Assembly (NCBI RefSeq): GCF_900101765.1
Contig: NZ_LT627735.1
Coordinates: 2,883,501 to 2,947,500, forward strand
DNA: 64,000 nt
Source: Nonlabens sp. Hel1_33_55
GTDB taxonomy: Bacteria; Bacteroidota; Bacteroidia; Flavobacteriales; Flavobacteriaceae
Direction: 5' to 3'
Shown here: one piece after another, positions 36,618 through 45,364 of the stretch
Numbering within the stretch: the first letter of the stretch is position 1
Layout of the letters: every line of letters starts with the position of its first letter
Translations under genes and position numbers: made by a program
Notes under the pieces: generated by a model
What the model saw: only the letters and a program-made list of their open reading frames with translations
Databases searched by the model: none
What the model was told of the DNA's origin: nothing

Positions 36618-36983
36618 CTATTGCTTTTTAATTTGGTCATCGATGATCTTCTTGAGTTCTTTCAATTCTTTTTGAGAAAGGTTGGTCTCCTTAGTAAAGA
36701 AGGAAGCAAATTGAGCCGAACTATCATTGAAGAAATTTTTGATCAATCCGTTGACATGCTTGGAGAAGTAGGCGCTTTTTTCTACCAGTGCATAATACTG
36801 ACGGCTGTTTCCTAGCAGGTTGTAGCCCACAAAACCTTTATCGGTCATGCGCTTGAGCATGGTGGCGATAGTGGTATTGGCTGGTTTAGGTTCTGGATAG
36901 GCTTCTAGCAAATCTTTCATGAAAGCTTTTTCTTCCTTCCAGAGTATATTCATTAACTCTTCCTCCGATTTCGATAATTTCAT
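36618..36983 (-). CDS. BlaI/MecI-type transcriptional repressor
   Basis: The 121-residue winged-helix protein shows LSKSEEELMNILWKEEKAFMKDLLEA and PANTTIATMLKRMTDKGFV, the DNA-binding helices of the BlaI/MecI/CopY family, with a helical dimerisation tail. Family members repress their own operon by binding TACA-N2-TGTA dyads and are cleaved after M56 signalling. Matching dyads lie directly upstream and overlap the promoter, so autoregulation is well supported. Regulated genes other than the two M56 genes are unknown. Confidence 0.92.
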   Translation of the reverse strand: MKLSKSEEELMNILWKEEKAFMKDLLEAYPEPKPANTTIATMLKRMTDKGFVGYNLLGNSRQYYALVEKSAYFSKHVNGLIKNFFNDSSAQFASFFTKETNLSQKELKELKKIIDDQIKKQ

Positions 36984-36984
36984 T

Positions 36985-36998
36985 TCTACAAGTTTAGA
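36985..36998. promoter_or_regulatory. BlaI operator-like dyad O3 (imperfect)
   Basis: TCTACAAGTTTAGA is a one-mismatch version of the TCTACA-N2-TGTAGA dyad. It lies between the -7 box and the ATG of the repressor gene (gene start at 36983), so binding would block elongation or translation initiation. Confidence 0.6.
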
Positions 36999-37003
36999 TC
37001 GTA

Positions 37004-37019
37004 TTCTACAAATGTAGAA
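37004..37019. promoter_or_regulatory. BlaI operator O1 over the -7 box
   Basis: TTCTACAAATGTAGAA is a dyad with 7-bp arms TTCTACA and TGTAGAA, containing the TACA-N2-TGTA core known for BlaI/MecI. On the minus strand it contains TACATTTG (37016-37009), an exact match to the Bacteroidota -7 consensus TAnnTTTG. Confidence 0.88.
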
Positions 37020-37030
37020 TAATAATTCAG

Positions 37031-37046
37031 TTCTACAAGTGTAGAG
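37031..37046. promoter_or_regulatory. BlaI operator O2 over the -33 box
   Basis: TTCTACAAGTGTAGAG is a second dyad with TACA-N2-TGTA core. On the minus strand it contains the TTG (37038-37036) that lies exactly 19 nt upstream of the -7 box in O1, matching -33/-7 spacing. Both promoter elements are thus covered by repressor sites. Confidence 0.88.
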
Positions 37047-37310
37047 GTAAAGTTTTTACTATTTAAAAATTCAAACCGTTTCAATAACCTTTGTTGTAGG
37101 TAGGATTTTGCGGTATCAATTGAGATAGGAAAAGCTCGGTTTAATTTCTTAAAAGAATAAATTATTGATATCAGTTATTAAATGCATCAATAACCCATTC
37201 GAATACATTTTATCGATTCAAAGGAAGATAAAAAGCATTATAAACGGAATAATGAACTATTGTTAATTAAAATCATTAACTTTATTATCAATTGTTAAAA
37301 CAAACCTACA

Positions 37311-38753
37311 TTGAAAAATTTGATAGTAGTTTTTTGTTGTGTTTTCTGCTTAAATTCATTTGGTCAGGTTGGAATAGGAACCACAATGCCTGACCCATCA
37401 GCATTATTGGAGATTAATTCAACTACACAAGGTTTACTCACTCCTAGAATGACGACTGCGCAGCGCCTCGCTATAAGTAATCCAGCAAATGGTTTATTGG
37501 TATATGATCTAACTGAAAATAGCTTCTTCTTTTTTGAAGATAACAGCTGGGAATCGATGGATCCAATTAAAAGACGAACGAAATATAAATTGGTTCAAAG
37601 TATTGCTGATCTACAAGAAGAGTTGACTGCAGGATCAGGATCAAGTTATTTATTACAGACTGACTTTCTCTATGAAATCAATGGGTTGATCAATTTTGAT
37701 TTCCCCATCAATCTTAATGGCGCCTATATTGAAGGCGTAGACTCTTCATCTGACGTGTTAAGAAACAATACTTCTGGAGCACTTTTTCAAGGATCCAGCG
37801 GCGGTGGTTTGCGCAATCTTACCATATCTGGTAACGGCAAACAGTTATTCAATATCACAGGCAATACTTCAGATTTATTATTAATTAATAACACCGTGAT
37901 TGCGGGAGCGAGTAACGTCGGAACTTTGAGTGGTCTTGGAACCGTATTTTTAAGTGTGACACAATACGTAGGTAATGGTACTGGATTAACAATAGATAAT
38001 ATTGCCAACTTTTTTGTGAGTAATATTTTCTGGACTGCCTCAAACACAGGGACGTTTATGAGATTTACAGGAACTTTTAGCAACCTGCAAATGAATGGTG
38101 GACGTATAGAAGCAGGTAATAGTGAGATAGGAATTGATGTGAGCTCAAATCCTACAATTACAAATGATGCCACACTTGCCCAGTTAAGTTTTGTAGGGAA
38201 TGGAATCTTGGTGAGTAGATATACAACAGGTAGTTATACTGGTTTCAACTTTACTAAGGATTGGAATGTCAACTGTTCCGGTATTCCTACTGAAACAGAT
38301 GAAGTGTCTAGTGGTAACATTTATTATGGTGGCGCGGTTGTGGATTTTTATTCACAAAGTGTGACAGCAGCAAGTGGCACACCTTTTTCATTAGGTAGTA
38401 CTAATAACTTTGTGGCTTCTAACCTTTTTAGATTCCGGTCTGCTGATAATAACAACGATTTAATTTATGAAGGAAAAAAAAGTCGTTCTATACAGATATC
38501 GGTTTCCATTAGTTTAAGGGTTTATGATGCTGCGGGCGAATTTTATGCTTTTGCAATCGCTCAAAATGGTTCCATAGTTAATGAAACCACAAGTTTGATT
38601 AGGATCGATGATGATTTACAGATTCAAAGCGTGGCTTTAAATGGCGTTTTAGCTGTAAATCCAAATGATAGAATCGAGATATTTGCAACTCGATATAATG
38701 GTGGCGGGACAGACACAATTAGAGTTTATTCCCAAAACATTAGTGTTCGATAG
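37311..38753 (+). CDS. Exported tail-fibre/beta-helix-like surface protein
   Basis: This 480-residue protein starts with TTG at a signal peptide (MIVV-type core, FCCVFCLNSFGQ). It continues with VGIGTTMPDPSALLEINSTTQGLLTPRMTTAQRLAI, the head motif of many Bacteroidota surface and tail-fibre-like proteins. Residues about 110-330 are short glycine/asparagine-rich beta repeats (LRNLTISGNGKQLFNITGN), consistent with a right-handed beta helix. The C-terminus resembles a C1q/TNF-like jelly roll (RIDDDLQIQSVALNGVLAVNPNDRIEIFATRY). Adhesion or surface exposure is inferred. The 327-bp gap upstream contains the BlaI operators at its left end and is otherwise AT-rich. Confidence 0.72.
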   Translation: MKNLIVVFCCVFCLNSFGQVGIGTTMPDPSALLEINSTTQGLLTPRMTTAQRLAISNPANGLLVYDLTENSFFFFEDNSWESMDPIKRRTKYKLVQSIADLQEELTAGSGSSYLLQTDFLYEINGLINFDFPINLNGAYIEGVDSSSDVLRNNTSGALFQGSSGGGLRNLTISGNGKQLFNITGNTSDLLLINNTVIAGASNVGTLSGLGTVFLSVTQYVGNGTGLTIDNIANFFVSNIFWTASNTGTFMRFTGTFSNLQMNGGRIEAGNSEIGIDVSSNPTITNDATLAQLSFVGNGILVSRYTTGSYTGFNFTKDWNVNCSGIPTETDEVSSGNIYYGGAVVDFYSQSVTAASGTPFSLGSTNNFVASNLFRFRSADNNNDLIYEGKKSRSIQISVSISLRVYDAAGEFYAFAIAQNGSIVNETTSLIRIDDDLQIQSVALNGVLAVNPNDRIEIFATRYNGGGTDTIRVYSQNISVR

Positions 38754-38763
38754 TTGGTGTTTC

Positions 38764-38779
38764 CGCTTTCGCGAAAGCG
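38764..38779. repeat. Intergenic perfect palindrome between convergent stops
   Basis: CGCTTTCGCGAAAGCG occupies the middle of the 40-bp gap between the convergent surface-protein and DoxX genes. In RNA it could form an 8-bp stem without a loop and may separate the convergent transcripts, but there is no T-run. Confidence 0.85.
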
Positions 38780-38793
38780 AACTAACGTTCTAA

Positions 38794-40044
38794 CTACCTA
38801 TTATAAGGCGATTCATTCACCCAGTGAAAACCACGATTTGTCAAACGAAAGCTTTTTAAATCTTTAGCTTTGAGCTCGACAAGTAAAGAATCAGGACTAC
38901 TTAGACTTTGCAATTTCATGTTTACCGAATCTACAGACCTTAAACTAAGGTTGTAGCTATCAAATTTAGAATCAGTAGCATACATCTTGATTTTGGTTTT
39001 GGTACTGTCCAGTTCAAATCTGTAGGATTTGATGCTATCATTGGTCATTTTGACTGATGCTCGGTTCTCATTGTCAAGAACCAAATAACGCCACCGGCCA
39101 GTAGCCGTTGTCAATGGGGCTAGCGTGTCACCTTGCTGCACATGAGTCTGCACTTCCCAGATTCCATAATAATCTGGTTTATCTCTTTTATGGCCTATGT
39201 TATATTCTGCAATAAAACCACCTACTGAGAAAGCAAGTACGAGCAGCACACCCACAATCCACTTGAAGTACACGACAATTTTGTTCCATGTTTCACCATC
39301 TGCCGGATTGTAATAATCATAACTCTTGACCGCCTTGTTCTTGAAAAAGACATCCACAAAACGCCGGCTGTCCGTCAGGAATATAAATAGTCCCATCAGC
39401 ACCAGATGAACGGAAAAAATCTTTACAGGAATATCATAGGTAAAATTCATTACTGCCACGTGAGTCATCACCCCAATAACAACAAGTGCGCCCAGTGTTT
39501 GGGTACGTCTGGGAATAAGTAGAATACCACCTAGAACCTCTGCAAAACCGACGAATACGTTAAAGGCATTACTATGACCCATATACGTCCACGCCAGTCC
39601 CATGGGCGACATATCGCCTACAGGTTGCAACAATCGCAAGAGCGATGGATCCATAAATTGAATCTTAAAAACCTTGACCATTCCATAAGTGAGCATGAAG
39701 AAAATCAAGAAAATGCGTAGCACCACGATAAACCAATAGCGCAGTTTATTGTAAGACGGTCGTTTAAAATCTATCGCCGTCCAGATTGCGGTTCCCAATA
39801 CCGCAAGAACCGTTTGTAAAAATAGCGCCAGCCATGACATGGTATCATCACCGCTACCGGTTGACACAGTTTCCAACCTGCCCGAAGTCTCAAATATGGT
39901 GCGGCCTATCCACGATAGGATGGGATCCATAAAAATCCTCGCGGGCATGAAAAACATATACAGGCCAAAAAACAAAAAGCAAAACCTGAAAAAGATCTTG
40001 GAAGCCGGCGACCACTGTGCGCGATATTCTTGAGTCAGTAACAT
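38794..40044 (-). CDS. DoxX-like membrane protein
   Basis: The 416-residue protein has about seven membrane helices and the DoxX-like pattern VFVGFAEVLGGILLIPRRTQTLGALVVIGVMTHVAVMNFTYD. The C-terminal 130 residues are a soluble extracytoplasmic domain with beta character (YGIWEVQTHVQQGDTLAPL, TGRWRYLVLDNENRASVKMTNDS). DoxX-type proteins are linked to respiration or redox processes, but the role of this extended type is not established. A perfect palindrome lies 64 bp upstream of the start. Confidence 0.8.
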   Translation of the reverse strand: MLLTQEYRAQWSPASKIFFRFCFLFFGLYMFFMPARIFMDPILSWIGRTIFETSGRLETVSTGSGDDTMSWLALFLQTVLAVLGTAIWTAIDFKRPSYNKLRYWFIVVLRIFLIFFMLTYGMVKVFKIQFMDPSLLRLLQPVGDMSPMGLAWTYMGHSNAFNVFVGFAEVLGGILLIPRRTQTLGALVVIGVMTHVAVMNFTYDIPVKIFSVHLVLMGLFIFLTDSRRFVDVFFKNKAVKSYDYYNPADGETWNKIVVYFKWIVGVLLVLAFSVGGFIAEYNIGHKRDKPDYYGIWEVQTHVQQGDTLAPLTTATGRWRYLVLDNENRASVKMTNDSIKSYRFELDSTKTKIKMYATDSKFDSYNLSLRSVDSVNMKLQSLSSPDSLLVELKAKDLKSFRLTNRGFHWVNESPYNR

Positions 40045-40107
40045 GATAATGTAGGTTGGTTATCAGTTTGACTTTATTTGATTTAAAAAGTTACAGTTGA
40101 ATGAGTT

Positions 40108-40123
40108 CGCTTTCGCGAAAGCG
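40108..40123. repeat. Intergenic perfect palindrome upstream of DoxX gene
   Basis: CGCTTTCGCGAAAGCG lies in the 128-bp gap between the RDD gene stop and the DoxX gene start on the minus strand. Its position fits either the 3' end of the RDD transcript or the 5' leader of the DoxX transcript. Confidence 0.85.
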
Positions 40124-40172
40124 GAAACATATCAGTCCACTTTAACAGCTCAAAATCTTTGCGTCTTAACCA

Positions 40173-40601
40173 TCATCTTTGAATCACGATGGATTGTACA
40201 GCCATATCATGTACCGCTTTCTTGTTTTTAGTCATCGAGATAGTGACCAATGATAACCAGCCCAATAGGACTTTGATGATCCATCTGACTAATGCCTTGA
40301 AAAAATTAATGTTCTCATGAGGCTGATTTTCTTGGCGAACGGTGATGTCACTAAACATATGACCTATAGTTCCGCCAAAAAGGCTCACCATTAGCGGTTC
40401 ATATAGCAAAAATAGGATCACGGCAATGGCAATTCTAATAGCATCTGGAACGTTTTCAAAATTTCCCAAAAGTTGTGACGCGCCGTACATGGCTCCTATA
40501 ATAAGGATCCCATCAATAACTGCCGCCTTTACACGATCTGGTATAGAGGCGTATTCTATTATAATTTTATCACTAATCGAGTTGGATTCCATTCCTAGCA
40601 T
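40173..40601 (-). CDS. RDD family membrane protein
   Basis: This 142-residue protein has three membrane helices and the RDD features: YASIPDRVKAAVIDGILI (R..D pair in the first helix), PLMVSLFGGTIGHMF and KALVRWIIKVLLGWLS, ending KAVHDMAVQSIVI (HDM box). Some RDD proteins act as Na+(Li+)/H+ antiporters, but most are uncharacterised. Either Met1 (40601) or Met4 could be the start. The 184 bp upstream holds nothing recognisable. Confidence 0.85.
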   Translation of the reverse strand: MLGMESNSISDKIIIEYASIPDRVKAAVIDGILIIGAMYGASQLLGNFENVPDAIRIAIAVILFLLYEPLMVSLFGGTIGHMFSDITVRQENQPHENINFFKALVRWIIKVLLGWLSLVTISMTKNKKAVHDMAVQSIVIQR

Positions 40602-40785
40602 TTTAAGAAGGCTGCAGCAATAGTACCAATATTGTGGCTAGTATCATCGATGCGACAGCGATTGTAGCGGCATCCTTTTATGTAGAATCGTGAGCTGTGG
40701 CGATCGATTTAACAAAAAAGATATAGCGTAAAGCGCGGTTCCAGCCACTTAAGGCTGGAAGTCGCCCACAAAAATCAACCAATGC

Positions 40786-42171
40786 TTATTTGCTCATTTC
40801 AGTGAAATGCTTATAAAAATGCGGAATCGTTTCTATGCCTTTCAAGTAATTCCAGATCCCAAAATGTTCGTTAGGCGAGTGGATCGCATCACTATCCAGA
40901 CCGAAGCCCATGAGGATGGATTTTGAATTAAGTTCCTTTTCAAAAAGCGCCACAATGGGAATGGATCCACCACTGCGCTGCGGTATAGGCGTCTTGCCAA
41001 AGGTATCTTCATAAGCCGCACTCGCCGCTTGGTAACCGATGCTGTCGATGGGCGTGACGTATGCCGTGCCGCCGTGATGTGGTTTGACCTCAACAGTCAC
41101 GCTGTCTGGTGCGATGTTTTCAAAGTGTTTCTTGAATAGCTCTGTTATTTCCTTCCAGTTTTGATCTGGAACGAGTCGCATAGAGATCTTGGCAAATGCT
41201 TTGCTGGCGATAACGGTTTTGGCGCCTTCACCAGTATATCCGCCCCAAATTCCATTAACGTCCAGCGTTGGTCGTATGCTGTTGCGCTCATTCGTTGTGT
41301 ATCCTTTCTCACCATGTTCTGCCGCGATGTTGAGTGCTTTGTTGTAGTTCTTTTGAGAGAATGGAGCTTTGGCCATTTCGGCGCGTTCTTCTTTGCTTAG
41401 TTCTTCAACCTTGTCGTAGAATCCAGGAATGGTAATGTGGTTGTTCTCGTCATGCAATGAAGCAATCATTTGGCACAATATGTTGATAGGGTTGGCCACC
41501 GCGCCACCGTACAATCCGGAGTGTAAATCGCGATTAGGTCCAGTGACTTCAACTTCTACATAACTGAGTCCACGAAGTCCCGTCGTAATGCTGGGTGTTT
41601 CTTTAGAGATCATTCCCGTGTCGGAAATAAGGATGACATCGTTGGCCAACTTCTCACGGTTGCGTTCCAAGAACCAGCCTAGCGACTCGCTGCCCACTTC
41701 TTCTTCACCTTCGATCATGAATTTCACGTTACACGGTAGTTCATTGTTTTCCGTCATGAATTCCATGGCTTTGACATGCATATACATCTGACCTTTGTCG
41801 TCGCATGCACCACGAGCGAATATCGCACCGTCAGGATGCAGCTCTGTTTTTTTTATGACAGGTTCAAATGGCGGACTGTCCCAAAGATTGATGGGATCTG
41901 GCGGTTGCACATCGTAATGTCCATAGACTAAAACTGTAGGTAGATTTTTGTCAATGATTTTCTCTCCGTAAACAATGGGATAACCAGGCGTCTCACAAAT
42001 TTCCACATGGTCGCAACCTGCCTTTTCCAGTGCTGTTTTTACGACTTCGCTCGTTTTGATAACATCCTCCTTGTATGCTTTGTCTGCGCTTATGGAAGGT
42101 ATTTTCAATAGATCCACGAGTTCTTCAATAAATCTGTCCTTATGTTGGTCAACGTATGCTTTGGTATTCAT
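40786..42171 (-). CDS. M20 family dipeptidase
   Basis: The 461-residue enzyme has VLVYGHYDVQPPDP (zinc His/Asp), FARGACDDKGQMYMH (bridging Asp), FMIEGEEEVGSESL (catalytic Glu-Glu), GLRGLSYVEVEVTGPNRDLHSG (dimerisation domain start) and a final HSPNEHF (zinc His). It matches the M20 dipeptidase/CPG2-like group that hydrolyses dipeptides in the cytoplasm. Length is usual. It is divergent from the tRNA-Leu gene. Confidence 0.92.
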   Translation of the reverse strand: MNTKAYVDQHKDRFIEELVDLLKIPSISADKAYKEDVIKTSEVVKTALEKAGCDHVEICETPGYPIVYGEKIIDKNLPTVLVYGHYDVQPPDPINLWDSPPFEPVIKKTELHPDGAIFARGACDDKGQMYMHVKAMEFMTENNELPCNVKFMIEGEEEVGSESLGWFLERNREKLANDVILISDTGMISKETPSITTGLRGLSYVEVEVTGPNRDLHSGLYGGAVANPINILCQMIASLHDENNHITIPGFYDKVEELSKEERAEMAKAPFSQKNYNKALNIAAEHGEKGYTTNERNSIRPTLDVNGIWGGYTGEGAKTVIASKAFAKISMRLVPDQNWKEITELFKKHFENIAPDSVTVEVKPHHGGTAYVTPIDSIGYQAASAAYEDTFGKTPIPQRSGGSIPIVALFEKELNSKSILMGFGLDSDAIHSPNEHFGIWNYLKGIETIPHFYKHFTEMSK

Positions 42172-42227
42172 TTATTAGGTGTTTGAGGTAAAGATAAGAA
42201 GCTCAAAATTTTCTTATTACAAAGAAT

Positions 42228-42256
42228 TTGTAATATCGGGAAAGTATGTATATTTG
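42228..42256 (+). promoter_or_regulatory. Bacteroidota-type promoter of tRNA-Leu
   Basis: TTG (42228-42230) and TATATTTG (42249-42256), an exact TAnnTTTG, are spaced by 18 nt. The tRNA begins 28 nt downstream of the -7 box, a plausible distance for a short leader. Confidence 0.75.
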
Positions 42257-42283
42257 CCGTCCCAAATAGGGAATTACCAGTAC

Positions 42284-42365
42284 GCGGATGTGATGGAACT
42301 GGTAGACATGCTAGACTTAGGATCTAGTGCTTCACGGCGTGCAGGTTCGATTCCTGTCATCCGCA
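42284..42365 (+). tRNA. tRNA-Leu (anticodon UAG)
   Basis: The acceptor arm GCGGATG pairs with CATCCGC, followed by discriminator A; CCA is not encoded. The anticodon stem-loop CTAGA-CTTAGGA-TCTAG gives anticodon TAG. A variable arm (TGCTTCACGGCGT) and the T-arm GCAGGTTCGATTCCTGT complete the class II tRNA. The integrase gene directly downstream makes its 3' end a probable attachment site. An open frame that runs through it is not a gene. Confidence 0.95.
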
Positions 42366-42370
42366 CTTCT

Positions 42371-42402
42371 AAGAAAAGGCCGCTATATCAGCGGCTTTTC
42401 TT
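42371..42402 (+). terminator. Terminator after tRNA-Leu
   Basis: AAGAAAAGGCCGC and GCGGCTTTTCTT form a stem with one bulged base around a TATATCA loop, ending in a T-rich 3' arm. It begins 6 nt after the tRNA. Confidence 0.8.
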
Positions 42403-42406
42403 ATGT

Positions 42407-43657
42407 TTGACAACTTTTATAGTTGAACAAGAAAAGCCTGCCGAGTATCAAGGCGAGTATCATTTTATAATAACTGTGGGTAAAAATAACTACGAACGAC
42501 CAAAGCTTTATATTCCTAAAGTATTGAAGAATGGTAAAAAGGTCCCCACCGTTGCACCAGGAAAACGCTGGTATATCTATTTTAGATATGAAGGAAAACT
42601 TGTTAAGTTATATAAAGGACTTAATAAATTTAGAACAGTTTCCGATCGTAAAAGAGTTGGGCTTGCTTTACAAGAAGCGATTACTGAAGCATTACGTAGA
42701 GGGTGGTCGCCTCTTGAAAAAAAGTGATTGGATCGAGAAGAAGGTTCACTCTTGACATTGGAACATGCTCTCAAATCCGCATTATCTCATAAGAAAGGTG
42801 TACTTAAAGAAAGTACCTACGGTCAATATGAAAACGCTTACAATCGGTTCATAGATTGGTGCAAACAGAATATGATTGCTGGTGTTTTGATAAATGAATT
42901 TAATAGAAGACAGTTCGCAACCTACCTTAACTATTTAAAAAAAGAAGGAAATAATCCTACCAGCGTCAACAATAATAAAAGAGCTATAAGTGCTCTATTT
43001 AGCAAACTGGTAGCAGATTATGTGATCGAATTTAACCCTATTGCAGGCATAAAAACTGAAACTAGTAAACCTCTCAAAAATAGACCTTTCACAGTAGTCC
43101 AGTTGACCAAAGTATTAAAGTTCTGTGAGTCGAATGATCCTTACATGTTGAACTTTATCAAGTTCATGGTTTTTGCAATGTTAAGGCCTAGAGAAGTGAT
43201 ACGTCTTCAAAAAAAGAGCATTACCGACAATTTGATATTCGTTGATACTAAAAAGGGAATGGCTACCATCAATATAATTGATAAGCTAAAACCTCTGGTT
43301 TCTGAACTTGTTGCGCAATGCAGCAGTGATGAAGATACCTTGCTGACTTATAAAAATAAACCTATGGTTTGGACCGCAAGTGAGAAAGGAAAAACAAATG
43401 TCTTTACTCGTAGGTTCAAAAAAATTAAAGACAAGATAGGTCTTGATGAAAATTATGGATTGTATAGCTTTCGTCATACAGCGATTTACCACTTATACCA
43501 ATCCTATATGGATGATGGTCTTTCACACTCTGAGATCATTAATAAGCTCTTGCCTATCACTCGACATAAGAGTGAAAAAGAATTAACAGCTTATTTGCGT
43601 GAAGTAGGAGCCATGTTACCGCCTGATTATAGTGAGCGTTTTACTTTTAATCTTTAA
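42407..43657 (+). pseudogene. Tyrosine integrase interrupted by an in-frame TGA
   Basis: Two stretches in the same frame make one full-length integrase, separated only by TGA at 42725-42727. The first (42407-42724, TTG start suggested) carries the arm-binding domain typical of Bacteroidota integrases (GKRWYIYFRYEGKLVKLYKG, ALRRGWSPLEKK). The second (42728-43657) carries the core-binding domain (STYGQYENAYNRFIDWC) and the catalytic residues: RPREVIRL (Arg), YSFRHTAIYH (HxxR region), TRHKSEKELTAYLRE (His and Tyr). All catalytic residues are intact, so the mutation may be recent, or the downstream part may be translated from the TTG at 42728. The gene abuts tRNA-Leu, marking an integration site. 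Confidence 0.82.
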
Positions 43658-44030
43658 CAATCAGCTTCAGTATTATATTGAAAATAGAATAACCTGCGGT
43701 TATAATACAACTAGCTGTTTATCCTATTCCGCTATTGCTTTCTTTCACCGATTAATTTGTAGTAACCGCTGCTTTGGTTTTGAGAAGTTTTGGGTTTAAC
43801 CATCGGTTATTTGTAATCCGACAATTAACAAAACCTTTTTTTCAATGCTTTAAATGTGTATTCATTAAGTAATCAGAGGTTTTAACCTAAGGTTGTTTTG
43901 TCAACTTAGACCCTCATAAATTGGATGCATCTGCAACATAGATTTTAATTTTTAAATCTTGCTTCACTTCGAGAATAGGCATCTTAAAGTATATCTAGTA
44001 TATTCATAATCCCCTAAATTATAAACATTG
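43658..44030. other. Gene-free stretch after the integrase
   Basis: This 373-bp AT-rich interval shows no convincing gene, tRNA or repeat. It should contain the promoter of the CHAP gene, but I see no clear TTG/TAnnTTTG pair. Confidence 0.6.
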
Positions 44031-44621
44031 ATGTCCAAATCCTATTTGAAATACATAGTGTTAAGTTGTTTCATAGTCTTAGTGATTGGACTAGGGTTTT
44101 TACATACCCAAACTAATCTCCTCAAAAATTATGAAGTAGGAGATGAGGTGGATAGCTTTAATGGTGTAGTCGTTTACTATAACGGTTCGGTTAGTAATGT
44201 AGAAGGAAGAAGAGTAACCAACGGTTATAATGTTGGTCTCAAATATCAATGTGTGGAATTTGTCAAACGCTATTATTTGGAATATTTGAATCATAAAATG
44301 CCCGATAGCTACGGTCACGCAAAAAGCTTTTATAATCCTAACGTTGTTGACGGTACAATAAATAAGCAGCGTGGTCTACTTCAATATAGAAATGGCAGTC
44401 TGAGCAAACCAAAAGTAGATGATCTGATTGTTATGGATGGTACCATGGGTAATCCTTATGGGCACGTTGCTATTATATCAAAGGTTAATGATGGCTCCAT
44501 AGAAATAATCCAACAAAACCCTGGGCCTACTTCGCTTTCTAGAGTTTCTTATAAGCTGACACAAAGAGGGAAAAAGTGGATTGTTGAAAAATCTAATGTT
44601 CTAGGATGGCTGAGAAAATGA
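44031..44621 (+). CDS. CHAP-domain amidase/peptidase, membrane-anchored
   Basis: The 196-residue protein (ATG at 44031, preceded by an alternative TTG) has an N-terminal membrane helix (YIVLSCFIVLVIGLGFLH), then a CHAP domain. YQCVEFVKRYYLEYL contains the catalytic Cys, YGHVAIISKV the His, and IQQNPGP the following polar residue. CHAP domains cleave peptidoglycan cross-links or glutathionylspermidine-like amides; this form resembles the amidase half of glutathionylspermidine synthase. It probably acts outside the cytoplasmic membrane. Its place at the island edge may reflect phage or conjugative ancestry. Confidence 0.82.
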   Translation: MSKSYLKYIVLSCFIVLVIGLGFLHTQTNLLKNYEVGDEVDSFNGVVVYYNGSVSNVEGRRVTNGYNVGLKYQCVEFVKRYYLEYLNHKMPDSYGHAKSFYNPNVVDGTINKQRGLLQYRNGSLSKPKVDDLIVMDGTMGNPYGHVAIISKVNDGSIEIIQQNPGPTSLSRVSYKLTQRGKKWIVEKSNVLGWLRK

Positions 44622-44635
44622 TACCCTATATTTTC

Positions 44636-45364
44636 TTAATACCCCCAATCATTATGAACGATAGGCAGGCTGTTTAGTTCATCTCGATGTAATCTCCATT
44701 TAGGCATAAATTTATTCATCAAAGAGATAAAACGAGCATTATGATTACGTTCGTGAAGATGAACCAGCTCATGTACTAGAATATATTCTAAACAGATAGT
44801 TGGCTTTTTTGCTAGCTCCAGATTTAACCAAATACGTTTGTCATCCACATTACATGCACCCCATTTGGTTTTCATTTGTTTGACACCCCAATCCTCCGAT
44901 TTTACTCCAATTATCTTTTCCCACTTTTCTAATATTTCAGGTATCTGGCTTTTTAATTGCTTGCGATACCACTCTTTCATCACATGCGCTTTTTCATCGA
45001 CAGTGGCATCAGGTTTTACCCAAAGCTGAATCTTATTAGCTCCAGTAATTTCTACCTTATTGTAACCATTATGATGATTCACATTTAGTAAGAACCTTTT
45101 GCCTTTAAAGTAGTGGCTTTCTCCAGAAACATAATCGCGCTTTGTTTCTCTAGCCTGTTCTTTAAAGTTCTTGACATTTTTCTTAATCCAGCCTAATTTT
45201 GAGATTGCAAAAAGTCGCATTACTTCTTCATCTGTCTTCGTAGGGACTGACAATTTTATAGCACCATTAGGCGGATAAACAGCAAGGTGCATATTTTTAA
45301 TATCCTTGCGTATCACATCAATCTCAACATTTGCAAATGCTATTTTTTCCTGGTTAATACTCAT
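44636..45364 (-). CDS. YgjP-like M48-type metallopeptidase (DUF45)
   Basis: This 242-residue protein ends with LEYILVHELVHLHERNHNARFISLM, the zinc HEXXH-x3-H motif, preceded by MKTKWGACNVDDKRIWLNLELAK, the pattern of the YgjP/DUF45 family. Such genes are frequent partners of hsdR in type I restriction operons, although their function there is unknown. It overlaps the hsdR end by 11 bp and is the last gene of the operon. Confidence 0.87.
   Translation of the reverse strand: MSINQEKIAFANVEIDVIRKDIKNMHLAVYPPNGAIKLSVPTKTDEEVMRLFAISKLGWIKKNVKNFKEQARETKRDYVSGESHYFKGKRFLLNVNHHNGYNKVEITGANKIQLWVKPDATVDEKAHVMKEWYRKQLKSQIPEILEKWEKIIGVKSEDWGVKQMKTKWGACNVDDKRIWLNLELAKKPTICLEYILVHELVHLHERNHNARFISLMNKFMPKWRLHRDELNSLPIVHNDWGY

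Noticed and set aside
36984..37310. BlaI operators as also controlling the plus-strand gene at 37311
   Set aside because: The nearest dyad ends 265 bp before the TTG start and overlaps promoter elements of the minus strand only; no evidence ties it to the plus-strand gene.
42179..42406. Open frame running through tRNA-Leu into the integrase
   Set aside because: It covers the tRNA and its terminator, so translation must start later; the integrase was placed from the TTG at 42407.
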